Positions 25,095 through 34,560 are shown, counted from the first letter of the stretch. The stretch: DNA of 47,548 nucleotides from an uncultured Lachnospiraceae bacterium (GCA_910585765.1 CAJUES010000027.1:1-47548), one strand, 5' to 3'. The notes: a model not told the origin generated them from the sequence alone. Translations and numbers: made by a program.

Positions 25095-27125
25095 CTATGC
25101 CATATACCATCTGTCCATGTATCCTTCCAGCTCTTCCGTGTTCAATTTTTTCACCTTCAGCTCACCGCTCTTTATCATGCGGCAGACTGTACGCATCTCC
25201 TCCATGATCGCCTCTTTACTGCCAGGCAGGCTTATCAGCCAGCCATAGAGGTTCCACATCGTGATGCCCGGATCGTTTTTTACAACATTTACACCCAGCC
25301 CCTTGCAGTCTTTCCAGCCGCACTGTTTCAGGTAGTGAACGAGCCGGTTCCTGTCGTTTACCGAAGCACCCAGTATCCTCCGATAAAAATATTCACCGAC
25401 CTCCCTGCACAGCGTCTCGTCGTTCGCCGGCGCCAGCTGCGCCAGTACCTTCTCCAGCTGCTGCGACGCTTCCTGTCTGATCAGCCAGCCGATCAGCTCT
25501 CCTGCGTGCGGCAGTTCGATATTCCTCTCAACATTGCCGTAATCAGAATAAAAGTCATCCTCATAGACCAGTCCATTCCACCTTCCCGCATGTAAATCTT
25601 CCGGATCGCAATCCACATAAGAACCATACAGATGATACCTGTTCTCTTTTCTGTCCCACATAATATAATTCACAGCCTCTATGACTGCCATCAGACGCTC
25701 TCCGGAACGTTTTGAGATAAGCAGCACTTTTTCCGTAGTCTGCCTTTCGAGCCAGTCCACGCAATTCTCATCTCCAGAAAGTTTTACCGTCGCGGCGGCC
25801 GACAGGAATTTTGCGTTTGTCTTCCCGGAATTTCCATTCTGATACAGTTCCAGCGCAAGCGCCTGCAGCGCCGGATCCGGGTTCACTATGACAGAATGAT
25901 GCAGAAATTTCCCAAGTGAGGCCTCGATATCCATGCCCTTTGTCTTGTACCAGAATTGCGGGGGCATCAGCGCGCCATACTGCAGGACATCCTTTTCATA
26001 CGAATTTTTGGGTTCTTTCCATGTTTCTCTGAGCAGCGCATTGATTTTTTCTTTTTGTGCGAGCAGGTTCCGGTAGCATTCACAGATCCGCGTTCCCCCT
26101 TTTCCGAAAAGAGCGCGCACAACAGACCGCAGCCTGCCCAATAGCTCCTGCTTTTCTTTTTCCGGGACACTGGCCGCAGTATCCAGTTTGGCGACCAAAT
26201 CATCAGAGAGATCAGCCACCAGCTCTGCCGCCCATTCTGCCGTTGTATTTCGCAGATATTTTAAGGCATTGTCCGGCTTTTTCTTTGCAAGCTCTCTGTA
26301 AAAATCTTTTACACGCTCATCCTGTACCGCCGCGAGCATCTCATAAACCTTGTCCTTGTTCTTTCCTTTTTCCGTTTTGGACAGATCCAGGAGCAGTGAG
26401 ACATTGCCCGGCTCATAGCGGAGCGCCTTGATCAACTCTGTGCGCACATCTTTCTGCGCCTCTCCAAGCATTTTGATATAAAAATCGTTGGCATCAGCGC
26501 CTGCAAGCGCGCCGATCACCCTGACGCGGCGCACCATCTCTTTCTTTCCCTTTGGGTCAAAATCTTTATACAGCGCTGGCAGGATCGTCTTGTCGTCATC
26601 TTCGATCAGCCAATGCTCCACATCTTCCGCAAGTTCGGAATAGGAAGCGCCCAGCGCCTGCACCAGCGCGTGCTTCACGCGATAATCCCGAAAAAGCTCC
26701 GGGTGATGATCATGTGTATCGCACACCGTCCCATAATGACCGCTACCCGATGTCGTCAGCGCCTCCAGCAGTTCCTTCAAGGTGGAATACGGCGCATTGA
26801 CGATCAGACTGCCCATGTTTTCCTCCGTGTTCAGTACCTCGGCATATTCGATCTCCCCCGCCACATCCACTGTGCCAAGTGTGCATATGACAGCATCCAC
26901 CAGCGTGATCGCATCCAGCAGCGCTCCCTGCGGATCCTGGCAGTCCGGCTCTGTCAGCTTCGCTGCCAACTGTCCTACCTTGGCAAATACAGGCGAAGCC
27001 TTCTCCAGCGGCCTGAATGCCTCACAGGCGCGCTTCAATCGAAAATCCTCAGACAGCAGGCTTGTTCCTGCCATAGCAGCCGCGCGAAGACGCTCGCGCA
27101 ATTCATAAATCGGTTCTGTATTCAT
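25095..27125 (-). CDS. Large helical-repeat protein of the MoxR cluster
   Basis: A 676-residue, almost entirely helical protein with no signal peptide, membrane span or catalytic motif I can name. Blocks such as RVRVIGALAGADANDFYIKML and VRTELIKALRYEPGNVSLLL look like HEAT-type repeats (about 150-300). The C-terminal third includes a conserved-looking WNLYGWLISLPGSKEAI. In E. coli the yeh cluster has a large DUF4132 protein nearby; this may be a shorter analogue, but I could not establish homology. GGAGG precedes the ATG and overlaps the end of a 23-codon ORF. Likely a scaffold or substrate of the MoxR ATPase. Confidence 0.6.
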   Translation of the reverse strand: MNTEPIYELRERLRAAAMAGTSLLSEDFRLKRACEAFRPLEKASPVFAKVGQLAAKLTEPDCQDPQGALLDAITLVDAVICTLGTVDVAGEIEYAEVLNTEENMGSLIVNAPYSTLKELLEALTTSGSGHYGTVCDTHDHHPELFRDYRVKHALVQALGASYSELAEDVEHWLIEDDDKTILPALYKDFDPKGKKEMVRRVRVIGALAGADANDFYIKMLGEAQKDVRTELIKALRYEPGNVSLLLDLSKTEKGKNKDKVYEMLAAVQDERVKDFYRELAKKKPDNALKYLRNTTAEWAAELVADLSDDLVAKLDTAASVPEKEKQELLGRLRSVVRALFGKGGTRICECYRNLLAQKEKINALLRETWKEPKNSYEKDVLQYGALMPPQFWYKTKGMDIEASLGKFLHHSVIVNPDPALQALALELYQNGNSGKTNAKFLSAAATVKLSGDENCVDWLERQTTEKVLLISKRSGERLMAVIEAVNYIMWDRKENRYHLYGSYVDCDPEDLHAGRWNGLVYEDDFYSDYGNVERNIELPHAGELIGWLIRQEASQQLEKVLAQLAPANDETLCREVGEYFYRRILGASVNDRNRLVHYLKQCGWKDCKGLGVNVVKNDPGITMWNLYGWLISLPGSKEAIMEEMRTVCRMIKSGELKVKKLNTEELEGYMDRWYMA

Positions 27126-27128
27126 ATA

Positions 27129-27200
27129 TTAAATCCTCCAAAACTCCAACTCATAGATCCCGTATTTCTTAAAATCTTTTGCGACAATCTGCGCCTGCAT
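27129..27200 (-). CDS. Possible 23-residue small protein
   Basis: ATG at 27200 is preceded by AGGGGGG at 6-nt spacing, one of the best ribosome sites in the cluster. The ORF begins MQAQIVAKDFKKYGIYE, ends FWRI, and stops with TAA at 27131-27129, a few nt before the next ATG (27125). It also contains the next gene's GGAGG. Options are a real small protein, a leader peptide coupling translation of the helical-repeat gene, or the remnant of a gene broken by the neighbouring insertion. No family was recognised. Confidence 0.4.
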   Translation of the reverse strand: MQAQIVAKDFKKYGIYELEFWRI

Positions 27201-27214
27201 CGGATCCCCCCTCT

Positions 27215-28822
27215 CTACACGACAGCCTCTACGATTGTCTTACCACATACAGTGATCTCTTTGACGCCGATTTTCTTTTCCTTGTTAAAGTTAAAACTGA
27301 GCATGTACCCTTTATCCTTATGATAATATTCCAGATAATCCGTGAGCTGCCGCTCACCCCGCTCGTTGTACTCCCTTCCGTGCCAGATCTTCAACTCTAT
27401 GATAAACTGTTCCCCGAGATAATCCACGATGACATCCGTCCGCCGCTCGTCCCTCGTCTGTGCTTCAATGTAATAATTTCCTGTGCCGTTGATGATCGGC
27501 TTCAGATATAGCAGGAAAAATTTGCGCCCGTATTTTTCGACGAAACCTGCATCCTTCCTGTTGTAGATCTCATCAAAATATTCCACAAATTTTTCGAGAA
27601 CCAGCTTCATGTCCAGTCTTCCGTTTTTGATAAACTGCGGCTTGTCGCTCCCGCCTTTCGCAAACACCTCACTGGTGATGGCCTCTTTCGCCATGAACAT
27701 GTTCAGCAGACACATCTCAAAAATACGGTTTGCGATCACTACACGATCATTTTCCTCTTTCAGGTATCCAAACATGACACCGAGATGAATGGATCTCTCC
27801 TCCATGCTGAAAGGAATCCGCTTGCCGCGGTATATAATGTCCTCTATGATATTGTGCAGATCCTTGTATGTGTCAAGCTGCTTTGCCATGCTTTCAAATA
27901 GAGGAGGATTATCCTTCAAGATCCTCTTTACCGCACCTGCCACGCCTTCCTCTGACCATGCCCTGCTCAATTGAACATCCCCTGCGTCAGCAGCAATATC
28001 CTCATCAATATATTTGCAGATAGATGAAACAAGCACCGGATACCCTGATGTGTACTGATAGATCTCCTCTGCCACAGACCTTACATCCATTCCAGTACAG
28101 TGCTCTGTCTCATACTCATTGAGCATGGACGCAATCTGTTCAACAGAAAAACTCATATTTATTTTAAAATCAGCCGCCATATTCCATGGACTGTTATATT
28201 GATGTTCTGACTCAGCCCGCAGCTTCAATTTTAAATTCTTGATATTATAAACACCTGCCAGAATAACGGAGTGGAATATCGGTCTTTTATCACGTTTGAG
28301 ATAATATCCCCTGAGCTGTGCCAGAAAGTCGATAAACACCTGATTGTTACCCGCACTGTCAACCTCATCGATCATCAGCACGATCGGACGTGGACTGTTC
28401 CTGCACATTTTGCTCAGATCGATGAAAAGTTCCTTTAAACCATACGCACCACCATCAGATGCTGTTCGCGGCAAAGTAATCGTCTGTTCTTCCACATCTT
28501 CCAGTGCCATGGCAATATCTTTCCGAAAAGAATTTGCAAATATTACCTCATCCGAAAAGTCTTTTGTCCCCATCAGTTGAAAATCCAAAGACAGGACAAA
28601 ATACTCTCCTTTTAGATACTCTTCCAGCGCATTCAGCGTCGTCGTCTTTCCGTACTGCCGTCCCCTGTTGATCACAAAATAACTTCCCTCATCCACATAA
28701 TTTTCCTTGATGGCTTTTAATCTGTCATCAAGCCTCACCATATAATGCCGCTGCGGACTGCAGAATCCCGTTATATTAAATCTGCGTCTCATCCTGTCAT
28801 ACCTCTTCATTTCCTGAATCAC
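27215..28822 (-). CDS. P-loop ATPase with C-terminal PD-(D/E)XK domain
   Basis: A 535-residue protein. The N-terminal ATPase has a P-loop GRQYGKTT (54-61) and Walker B IVLMIDEVDSAG (about 146-157). The C terminus has a nuclease-like core, RRTDVIVDYLGEQFIIELKIWHG, with Asp and Glu-x-Lys. This is the AAA-ATPase-like/DUF1703 architecture found as many mobile paralogues in gut Firmicutes and Bacteroides. The listed start is GTG 28822; ATG 28810 and ATG 28792 (AAGAGG in front) are alternatives. It is more A+T-rich than its neighbours and looks like cargo inserted into the MoxR operon. Target unknown. Confidence 0.8.
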   Translation of the reverse strand: MIQEMKRYDRMRRRFNITGFCSPQRHYMVRLDDRLKAIKENYVDEGSYFVINRGRQYGKTTTLNALEEYLKGEYFVLSLDFQLMGTKDFSDEVIFANSFRKDIAMALEDVEEQTITLPRTASDGGAYGLKELFIDLSKMCRNSPRPIVLMIDEVDSAGNNQVFIDFLAQLRGYYLKRDKRPIFHSVILAGVYNIKNLKLKLRAESEHQYNSPWNMAADFKINMSFSVEQIASMLNEYETEHCTGMDVRSVAEEIYQYTSGYPVLVSSICKYIDEDIAADAGDVQLSRAWSEEGVAGAVKRILKDNPPLFESMAKQLDTYKDLHNIIEDIIYRGKRIPFSMEERSIHLGVMFGYLKEENDRVVIANRIFEMCLLNMFMAKEAITSEVFAKGGSDKPQFIKNGRLDMKLVLEKFVEYFDEIYNRKDAGFVEKYGRKFFLLYLKPIINGTGNYYIEAQTRDERRTDVIVDYLGEQFIIELKIWHGREYNERGERQLTDYLEYYHKDKGYMLSFNFNKEKKIGVKEITVCGKTIVEAVV

Positions 28823-28872
28823 TCATTTACCATCTATTTCAATGCGTCATTCGGATCTATGTATTATATTTA

Positions 28873-30351
28873 TTAGTACAGGAGGCGCACGACCGTATCA
28901 TGCGTGACGATACTGAGTGGCTGCACCATGAGCCTCCGGTTCTCCCTGTTATAGTAAAAGGCGCCGAGAAGTACCTGATCCCTGAGCAGTCCGCCATTGG
29001 GAAGCATCGAAAGGCGCAGTGTCGTATCCTCCATTCCAGGCATATTTCCGAGAAGGACCGTGTCGTCATTTTTGTCAGCCAGCACGTAATCACCGCCCGT
29101 TTTTCCGATCCTGTTAAAGGCGATCAGCCTGATCATCATGGGCTGTGTTATCGCGTTTTTGAGAAAGTTCTTGACAGCCTTTGCCTCCTGTTTGACAGAG
29201 GAAACTGCATGCCGGAATACTGCATCGTAATCTGCCTGCTCATACTCCCGGATCTGCGCGCTGTCCCAGCGGACCCTGACATTGCCGTCACCCGGATAGA
29301 ACACCGCGCTCGGCACTTTCGCCACACCAAAGACACTATCCTCCTGCTTCACATATTTCAGGGATTTCAGCGGACGGTAATTGTAGTTCATGTAGATTTC
29401 CCCGCTGTCCAGATCCGCCCAGCAGCCCGTGTCAATATATTCCTTCCGCGCCTCGTCAAATGTCACCCAGAATGACAACTGCATCAGAACCGCATTCTTC
29501 TTGCTCTTTCCCAATTCTTCCAATTCGGACAGCTTCCAGATCCCGCCAAGCTCCTCATACAGAACTGTATCCTCCAGAGCGACATCATCATTCTCAAGCT
29601 TTTCGTTGATGTACTGGCGCGCCTTTTTGATCAGGGTCCACAATTTCTCGAGCACGCTGATCGCCGCATCATAGTGCGCCTCGTCCTGATCCTTCTGAAA
29701 CGCCGTGATCTCGATCAACAGCTGATTGCACAGTCTCTGTGGTCCCGGAAGGTAATAGTCGCCCATCTGCTTTGCAAGCTGCTGATATGTCCTGAGCGAG
29801 GCTCCGCCGATCGTTCCAAGCCCCGCCGCCATCAGTTCATTGACCACTTTCTCCACCATGTCAAGTCCTTCGAGCTGGGACTTCAATTTTTTGACCTTTG
29901 CGTTTTTCGCAGTCCTTGCAGCAGACGCCTTCTTCTTCTCAGCCTTCTGCTTCTCCTCCTCGGTCATCTCACTCTCCGGCTTTGCGGCCTCGTTTGCCTT
30001 ATTCTCCTTTGCCTGCTTCTTCTCGCGCTTCTTCAGGATATCTTCCGGAACCTCACAGATCCCGAATTCCTTCTTCGCAAGCATTTCATACATCAGTGCC
30101 AGACTGTGCTTGCACGGAAACTGTCTGCTCGGGCAGGTGCAACGGAACACCGGATTGGCCTCATCTATGTAATCCGCCGATGTGATATAATTGCTCTTGC
30201 CGCTTCCCGTGCACTCCCCCATGTAGAGCGTGTCATCCTGCGTCCGCTCAAGCTTGACAAATCCGCCCTTCTGGGATATCTTTTTGCCGTTTGATGCCGC
30301 AGCCGGATTCGGTGCCAATGCCAGAATCTGCTGCTCTGTTACTTCTCTCAT
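28873..30351 (-). CDS. SWIM zinc-finger protein (YehQ-like)
   Basis: A 492-residue cytoplasmic protein. The SWIM finger is complete: Cys71, Cys73, Cys80, His82 (CTCPSRQFPCKH, CxCx6CxH). A lysine/glutamate-rich coiled linker follows (about 105-155), then a long region without a named domain. SWIM proteins bind DNA or protein and recur next to MoxR-VWA genes; E. coli YehQ is the comparison I recall. It is the first gene of the operon, with a promoter and palindromic operator 130-155 bp upstream. Confidence 0.85.
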   Translation of the reverse strand: MREVTEQQILALAPNPAAASNGKKISQKGGFVKLERTQDDTLYMGECTGSGKSNYITSADYIDEANPVFRCTCPSRQFPCKHSLALMYEMLAKKEFGICEVPEDILKKREKKQAKENKANEAAKPESEMTEEEKQKAEKKKASAARTAKNAKVKKLKSQLEGLDMVEKVVNELMAAGLGTIGGASLRTYQQLAKQMGDYYLPGPQRLCNQLLIEITAFQKDQDEAHYDAAISVLEKLWTLIKKARQYINEKLENDDVALEDTVLYEELGGIWKLSELEELGKSKKNAVLMQLSFWVTFDEARKEYIDTGCWADLDSGEIYMNYNYRPLKSLKYVKQEDSVFGVAKVPSAVFYPGDGNVRVRWDSAQIREYEQADYDAVFRHAVSSVKQEAKAVKNFLKNAITQPMMIRLIAFNRIGKTGGDYVLADKNDDTVLLGNMPGMEDTTLRLSMLPNGGLLRDQVLLGAFYYNRENRRLMVQPLSIVTHDTVVRLLY

Positions 30352-30467
30352 TTGGTATCAATTCCTTTCCTTATTTCTTTTTCCAATTTCTCTTCGGGCC
30401 ATCCTCCATAGTCCACACACGGAGACACCTGTAAACTCCGAATCATGCTCCTTCCTGATAACGTATC

Positions 30468-30507
30468 TTATACCAATTAGTATAAACCATTCCGAAACTG
30501 TTTACAA
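30468..30507 (-). promoter_or_regulatory. Promoter and palindromic operator of the MoxR-VWA operon
   Basis: On the minus strand: -35 TTGTAA (30507-30502), 17-bp spacer, -10 TATACT (30484-30479). The palindrome TTATAC-CAATTA-GTATAA (30468-30485) lies over the -10, an arrangement typical of a repressor site. This looks like the only strong promoter ahead of the minus-strand run that ends at aat. No candidate repressor gene is adjacent. Confidence 0.65.
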
Positions 30508-30590
30508 CTGCTGTCTGCACCCTCAATAAACAAATTTGCTCTAAAATCAGAAGAATCGTGTGCAGTGCGAATCCTTTGCGGAAACAGAAA

Positions 30591-30621
30591 TGCCGCCGCA
30601 TGGGTTGCCCATGCGGCGGCA
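30591..30621 (-). terminator. Terminator after the iron alcohol dehydrogenase
   Basis: A perfect 14-bp stem TGCCGCCGCATGGG (30591-30604) / CCCATGCGGCGGCA (30608-30621), 3-nt loop. On the minus strand it is followed by TTTCTGTTTCC. It separates the iol genes from the MoxR operon promoter. Confidence 0.85.
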
Positions 30622-30634
30622 CGTTTTCTGTCTG

Positions 30635-31792
30635 TCAGGAAATCCAGAGGTTTTTATACATCTGCTCCACGTCCTTTTGGGTGATCGCCCTTCTCGTGTT
30701 CTGCGGACTTCCGCTCTCCATCGCGTCGTGCGCCATTTTTCCGATGGACTGGAAGAAGGTTTCTCTGTCGATGCCGTATTCCTCCAGCGTAGGCGTCTCC
30801 AGTTCGACCGTCAGCGCCACGACTGCACTCAGAAATTTCTCGCTCGCCTCCCTGTCTGAATCTGCGGCGTCCGCTGCCCCGATTCCGCGCCCGAGTTCTG
30901 CAAACCGGTCATACGCCCCCTCCAGGGCAAAACCAAGACACTCTTTGATCAGCATAGCATTGGAGAGTCCGTGCGCCACGTGGAAGAGCGCGCCGATCGG
31001 ACGGCTCATGCCGTGGATCAGTGTCACGGAAGCGTTGTTGAAGGCGATGCCTGCCTCCAGCGCGGCTATGGACATCCCGACCCGCGCTTCCTCATCCTGT
31101 CCATTGTGGAAAGCCCTTGGAAGATACCGGAAGATTCGTTTCACGGCGGAAAACGCAAAGGTGTCTGACAGTGTCTGCGCTTTGTTGGAAGTGTATGCCT
31201 CCACTGCATGACAGAGCGCATCCAGACCGGTCGCCGCTGTGATCCTGGGAGGGGCGGTCATCGTGAACTGGGGGTCGATGATCGCCAGATCCGGCATCAG
31301 CACCTTTCCTTTCAGAAGCATCTTGATATTTTTCTCCGTATCCGTGATGATCGTAAACTGGGTCGCCTCGGAACCTGTCCCGGCAGTCGTCGGGACCGCG
31401 ATCATCGGAGGCATCTTAACATCGATGACCTTCCCCATGTAATCTGCGATATTCCCGCCTTTTTCCACGAGAGAGCCGATGGCCTTCATGGAATCGATGG
31501 GGCTGCCGCCGCCCAGTGCGATCAGGAAGTCACACCCCTCGTCCACATACTTTTTCAGGCCGTTCCCGATCATGGTATCTGTCGGTTCTCCTGTGATATC
31601 CGGGTAGACGGTATAGGGAATCCCCTGCCTGCGCTGCGCGCTCTCCACCTTCCCGCAATTTCCCAGATCGACCATCACCTGATCCGTGACGATCATCGCC
31701 TTTGTGCCAAACCTTCCAAGTGTGGTCTCCGCCAGATCGAGCGCGCCCGCGCCCATGATCATCTGTCCTGGTACGATAAACTCTTTTGCCAT
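30635..31792 (-). CDS. Iron-containing alcohol dehydrogenase
   Basis: A 385-residue group III alcohol dehydrogenase. NAD(P)-binding GGGSPID (94-100); metal ligands Asp191, His195 (LDALCHAVEAY), His260 and His274 (IHGMSRPIGALFHVAHG). It is last in an iolD-iolB-adh transcript, with AAGGAG before the ATG and a strong terminator after. The context suggests it reduces an aldehyde or oxidises a polyol from inositol breakdown, but the family is broad and the substrate cannot be named. Confidence 0.92.
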   Translation of the reverse strand: MAKEFIVPGQMIMGAGALDLAETTLGRFGTKAMIVTDQVMVDLGNCGKVESAQRRQGIPYTVYPDITGEPTDTMIGNGLKKYVDEGCDFLIALGGGSPIDSMKAIGSLVEKGGNIADYMGKVIDVKMPPMIAVPTTAGTGSEATQFTIITDTEKNIKMLLKGKVLMPDLAIIDPQFTMTAPPRITAATGLDALCHAVEAYTSNKAQTLSDTFAFSAVKRIFRYLPRAFHNGQDEEARVGMSIAALEAGIAFNNASVTLIHGMSRPIGALFHVAHGLSNAMLIKECLGFALEGAYDRFAELGRGIGAADAADSDREASEKFLSAVVALTVELETPTLEEYGIDRETFFQSIGKMAHDAMESGSPQNTRRAITQKDVEQMYKNLWIS

Positions 31793-31807
31793 AATCCTTA
31801 TCTCCTT

Positions 31808-32593
31808 TCAAAATTGTGCATCGTGCATCCATGTATAGCGCTCATCCTCACACCGGTCTGTCTGAAGCCACGGATTTCCCTCCAGATGACGGATCATCCA
31901 GCATGTGTACATCCGAAATCCGGGAGCCGCTGCCTGCGGGTGCAGTTCCCCGCCGGGAATGGCAGAAAAACTGTTGTTGACACTCTTGAACACCTGGTCG
32001 CCGACGAAGCTTGCCCCGAAGCCCTCCGGCCGGTCAAACTTAAAGAAATACGCCTCCGGCTGCGGATGCCTGTGCGGCAGGTATCCTGACCAGTTTCCCA
32101 TGTCATTGAGCACTTCGCCCAGTACCATATTGGACTCCGGACAGATGTCATGGTCAAAGATCGTGTTGACGCGGCGCCTGGCCGCGTCTCCGAATTTTCC
32201 GACGCCGGAGTAGTTCCACGGCGCGTCCTCCGGCGCATACAGGCGGCACGCGAAATCGCGGTCATTCTGCGTGCGCTGCACCAGAATCTCTGTCTCCTGT
32301 GCCGCGGCAATCCGCGCCTCCTTTCCCCTGCACAGGTGCAGCGCCCAGGGACCTTCCGTGAAGACGTCCTTCCTGCTCACAGTCTGCTCCTCTCCGCCCC
32401 ATGTATATGTGACCTTTCCGGATAGGAGCAGGATCGCTGTCTCCTCCAGGGCACTCCCAAATGTCCGCGTGTCGCCCGGGCGCATGCGGTACACGCGGAT
32501 GTCCATGCGCATCGCCCTGTATTCGTTGTCGTATGTGGTGAGAATCATCTCGCCCGTGTCGTCAAATTCCGGATAGCCAAATACTTTCTCCAT
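31808..32593 (-). CDS. iolB: IolB, 5-deoxy-glucuronate isomerase
   Basis: A 261-residue bicupin starting MEKVFGYPEFDDTGEM at ATG 32593 with AGGGTG in front. Metal-site motifs are LPHRHPQPEAYFFKFDRPEGFG and IPGGELHPQAAAPGFRMY. It converts 5-deoxy-D-glucuronate to 5-dehydro-2-deoxy-D-gluconate, the step after IolD in myo-inositol catabolism. Downstream of iolD by 35 bp on the same strand. Confidence 0.95.
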   Translation of the reverse strand: MEKVFGYPEFDDTGEMILTTYDNEYRAMRMDIRVYRMRPGDTRTFGSALEETAILLLSGKVTYTWGGEEQTVSRKDVFTEGPWALHLCRGKEARIAAAQETEILVQRTQNDRDFACRLYAPEDAPWNYSGVGKFGDAARRRVNTIFDHDICPESNMVLGEVLNDMGNWSGYLPHRHPQPEAYFFKFDRPEGFGASFVGDQVFKSVNNSFSAIPGGELHPQAAAPGFRMYTCWMIRHLEGNPWLQTDRCEDERYTWMHDAQF

Positions 32594-32628
32594 ACTGATC
32601 ACCCTGCCTTTTCTTATTCGATAATTTC

Positions 32629-34560
32629 TTAATAATCCCTTGCTTCCCGTCTGCCCTCCATGACGTCCGCGCACGCCTGCTGCACGGATGTCCTCTCAGA
32701 AGTGGTTGCGATTCCCACATTCCACCAGGATCCGTATCCGTCCGTCATGGTCTTGGGAATGACTTTCAGGTCAAACAGGCACGCTGTTGGCTGCGATTTG
32801 GCATCCTCCAGCGCAGTTTCCAGCTCTGCGATCGTTCCGCAGGTATAGGATTTCAGACCGTAGCCTTCCCCGATCTTTGCATAATCCACCGGGATCAGGC
32901 CGCCGCAGGGTTTCTTGCCGTCCGTGTAGCGGAATTCCGTCGCGAGGCTTCCGATGCCGTGGTTCATCTCCAGATTGTTGATGCAGCCAAAGCCGCAGTT
33001 GTCAAAGATCAGTATATTGACCTTTTGTTGCTCCTGCATGATCGTCATGATCTCGCTGTGCATCATCTGAAAGCTGGAATCCCCCACCACGCAGTACACT
33101 TCGCTGTCCGGCTCCGCAAACTTGACGCCCAGCGTCGCAGCAACCTCGTACCCCATACAGGAGTAGCCGTACTCTGCGTGGTATCCGCCGCGCCGGTCGG
33201 TTGTCCACATCCGCTGCATACAGCTTGGCAGGGAACCGCCTGCCGTGATGATGACGCCATCCTTGTCGATCACCCTGCGGATCGCCGCAATCGCCGCTGT
33301 CTGCGTGATCTTTCCGCCTGTCAGTTCCACGAACTCCGGGATCGTTCTCGGATCCTTCGCCTGGATCAGCGGTTCGAAATCCTCGCCGGTATAGGCGATT
33401 GTTCCGAGACGCTCCATCTCCGCATCCCATGCCTTTTTCGCCTCCGTGATCTCGTCCGTGTAGGCGGAGACGTAACCTCTCTCCCTCAATTTTCCGGCCA
33501 GGGCCTCCACTGTCACCCTGGCGTCCCCGACGGCCTTGACGGCGTCCATCTTGTATGCATGGTATCGGCAGTTGTTGACAGACACAAACTTCACATCCTC
33601 GTTTTTGAAGAGGCGTTTGGAACCTGTGGTAAAATCCGACATCCGGGAACCGACCGCGATGACCACGTCCGCATCCTTTGCGATCGTGTTGGCCGCATAG
33701 GTACCTGTCACGCCGATGCCGCCCAGGCAGTACGGATGGCCTGAACGGCAGGCGCTCTTGCCCGCCTGTGTCTCTCCGAACGGGATCCGAAATTCTTCAC
33801 AGAACTTTTCGATGGTTTCGCCCGCCTCTGAGTAGCGGACGCCGCCGCCCACGATCACCAGCGGTTTCTTTGCGCCCGCGATGACCTCTGCGAGATCCTC
33901 GAGCTCCTCCTCCACAGCCACTGGCCTTGTGATGCGGTGCACGCGCTTCTCGAAGAAGTACTCCGGGTAGTCATAGGACTCCCCCTCCACATCCTGGCAC
34001 AGGGCGATACAGCATGCGCCTGTCTCCGCGGGATCGGTCAGAACCCGCATGGCATTGATGAGCGCCGTCATGACCATCTCCGGCCTGGTGATCCTGTCCC
34101 AGTACTTGCAGACCGGCTTGAACGCATCGTTTGTCGTCACTGCCAGACTGCTGCCCTGCTCCAGCTGCTGAAGAACCGGATCCGGCTGTCTGGAGGCGAA
34201 GGTGTCTGCCGGAAACACCAGCAGGGGAATGTTGTTCACAGTCGCTGTGGCGCACGCTGTGACCATATTGGCCGCCCCCGGTCCGATGGATGAAGCGCAG
34301 GGGATGATCTTCCTGCGGTTGCTCTGTTTTGCAAACGCGGTCGCCGTGTGGCACATTCCCTGCTCGTTTCTTCCCTGCAGGACGCGCAGCCCTCCGGGGT
34401 TCGTATCCAGGGCTTCCCCCAGCCCTACGGCGATGCCGTGTCCGAAAAGGGTAAAAAATCCCTCCACAAATTTTGTCTCCCTGCCGTCCATGGACACGTA
34501 CTGGTTATCTAAAAACTTTACGATTGCCTGGGCAGTCGTCATTCTTGTCGTCCTTGCCAT
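32629..34560 (-). CDS. iolD: IolD, trihydroxycyclohexane-1,2-dione hydrolase (ThDP-dependent)
   Basis: A 643-residue thiamine-diphosphate enzyme of acetolactate synthase type. N-terminal ThDP domain with the FGHGIAVGLGEAL loop, central domain (about 200-340), and C-terminal domain with the metal/ThDP motif GDSSFQMMHSEIMTIMQEQQKVNILIFDN split around the GDS. It opens the inositol-derived ring to 5-deoxy-glucuronate. AAGGAG precedes the ATG. The rest of the usual iol set (iolC, iolE, iolG) is absent here; upstream is an A+T-rich XRE region whose first ORF overlaps the iolD start by 22 nt. Confidence 0.95.
   Translation of the reverse strand: MARTTRMTTAQAIVKFLDNQYVSMDGRETKFVEGFFTLFGHGIAVGLGEALDTNPGGLRVLQGRNEQGMCHTATAFAKQSNRRKIIPCASSIGPGAANMVTACATATVNNIPLLVFPADTFASRQPDPVLQQLEQGSSLAVTTNDAFKPVCKYWDRITRPEMVMTALINAMRVLTDPAETGACCIALCQDVEGESYDYPEYFFEKRVHRITRPVAVEEELEDLAEVIAGAKKPLVIVGGGVRYSEAGETIEKFCEEFRIPFGETQAGKSACRSGHPYCLGGIGVTGTYAANTIAKDADVVIAVGSRMSDFTTGSKRLFKNEDVKFVSVNNCRYHAYKMDAVKAVGDARVTVEALAGKLRERGYVSAYTDEITEAKKAWDAEMERLGTIAYTGEDFEPLIQAKDPRTIPEFVELTGGKITQTAAIAAIRRVIDKDGVIITAGGSLPSCMQRMWTTDRRGGYHAEYGYSCMGYEVAATLGVKFAEPDSEVYCVVGDSSFQMMHSEIMTIMQEQQKVNILIFDNCGFGCINNLEMNHGIGSLATEFRYTDGKKPCGGLIPVDYAKIGEGYGLKSYTCGTIAELETALEDAKSQPTACLFDLKVIPKTMTDGYGSWWNVGIATTSERTSVQQACADVMEGRREARDY

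Noticed and set aside
31208..32089. 293-codon plus-strand open frame
   Set aside because: Antisense to the alcohol dehydrogenase and iolB.
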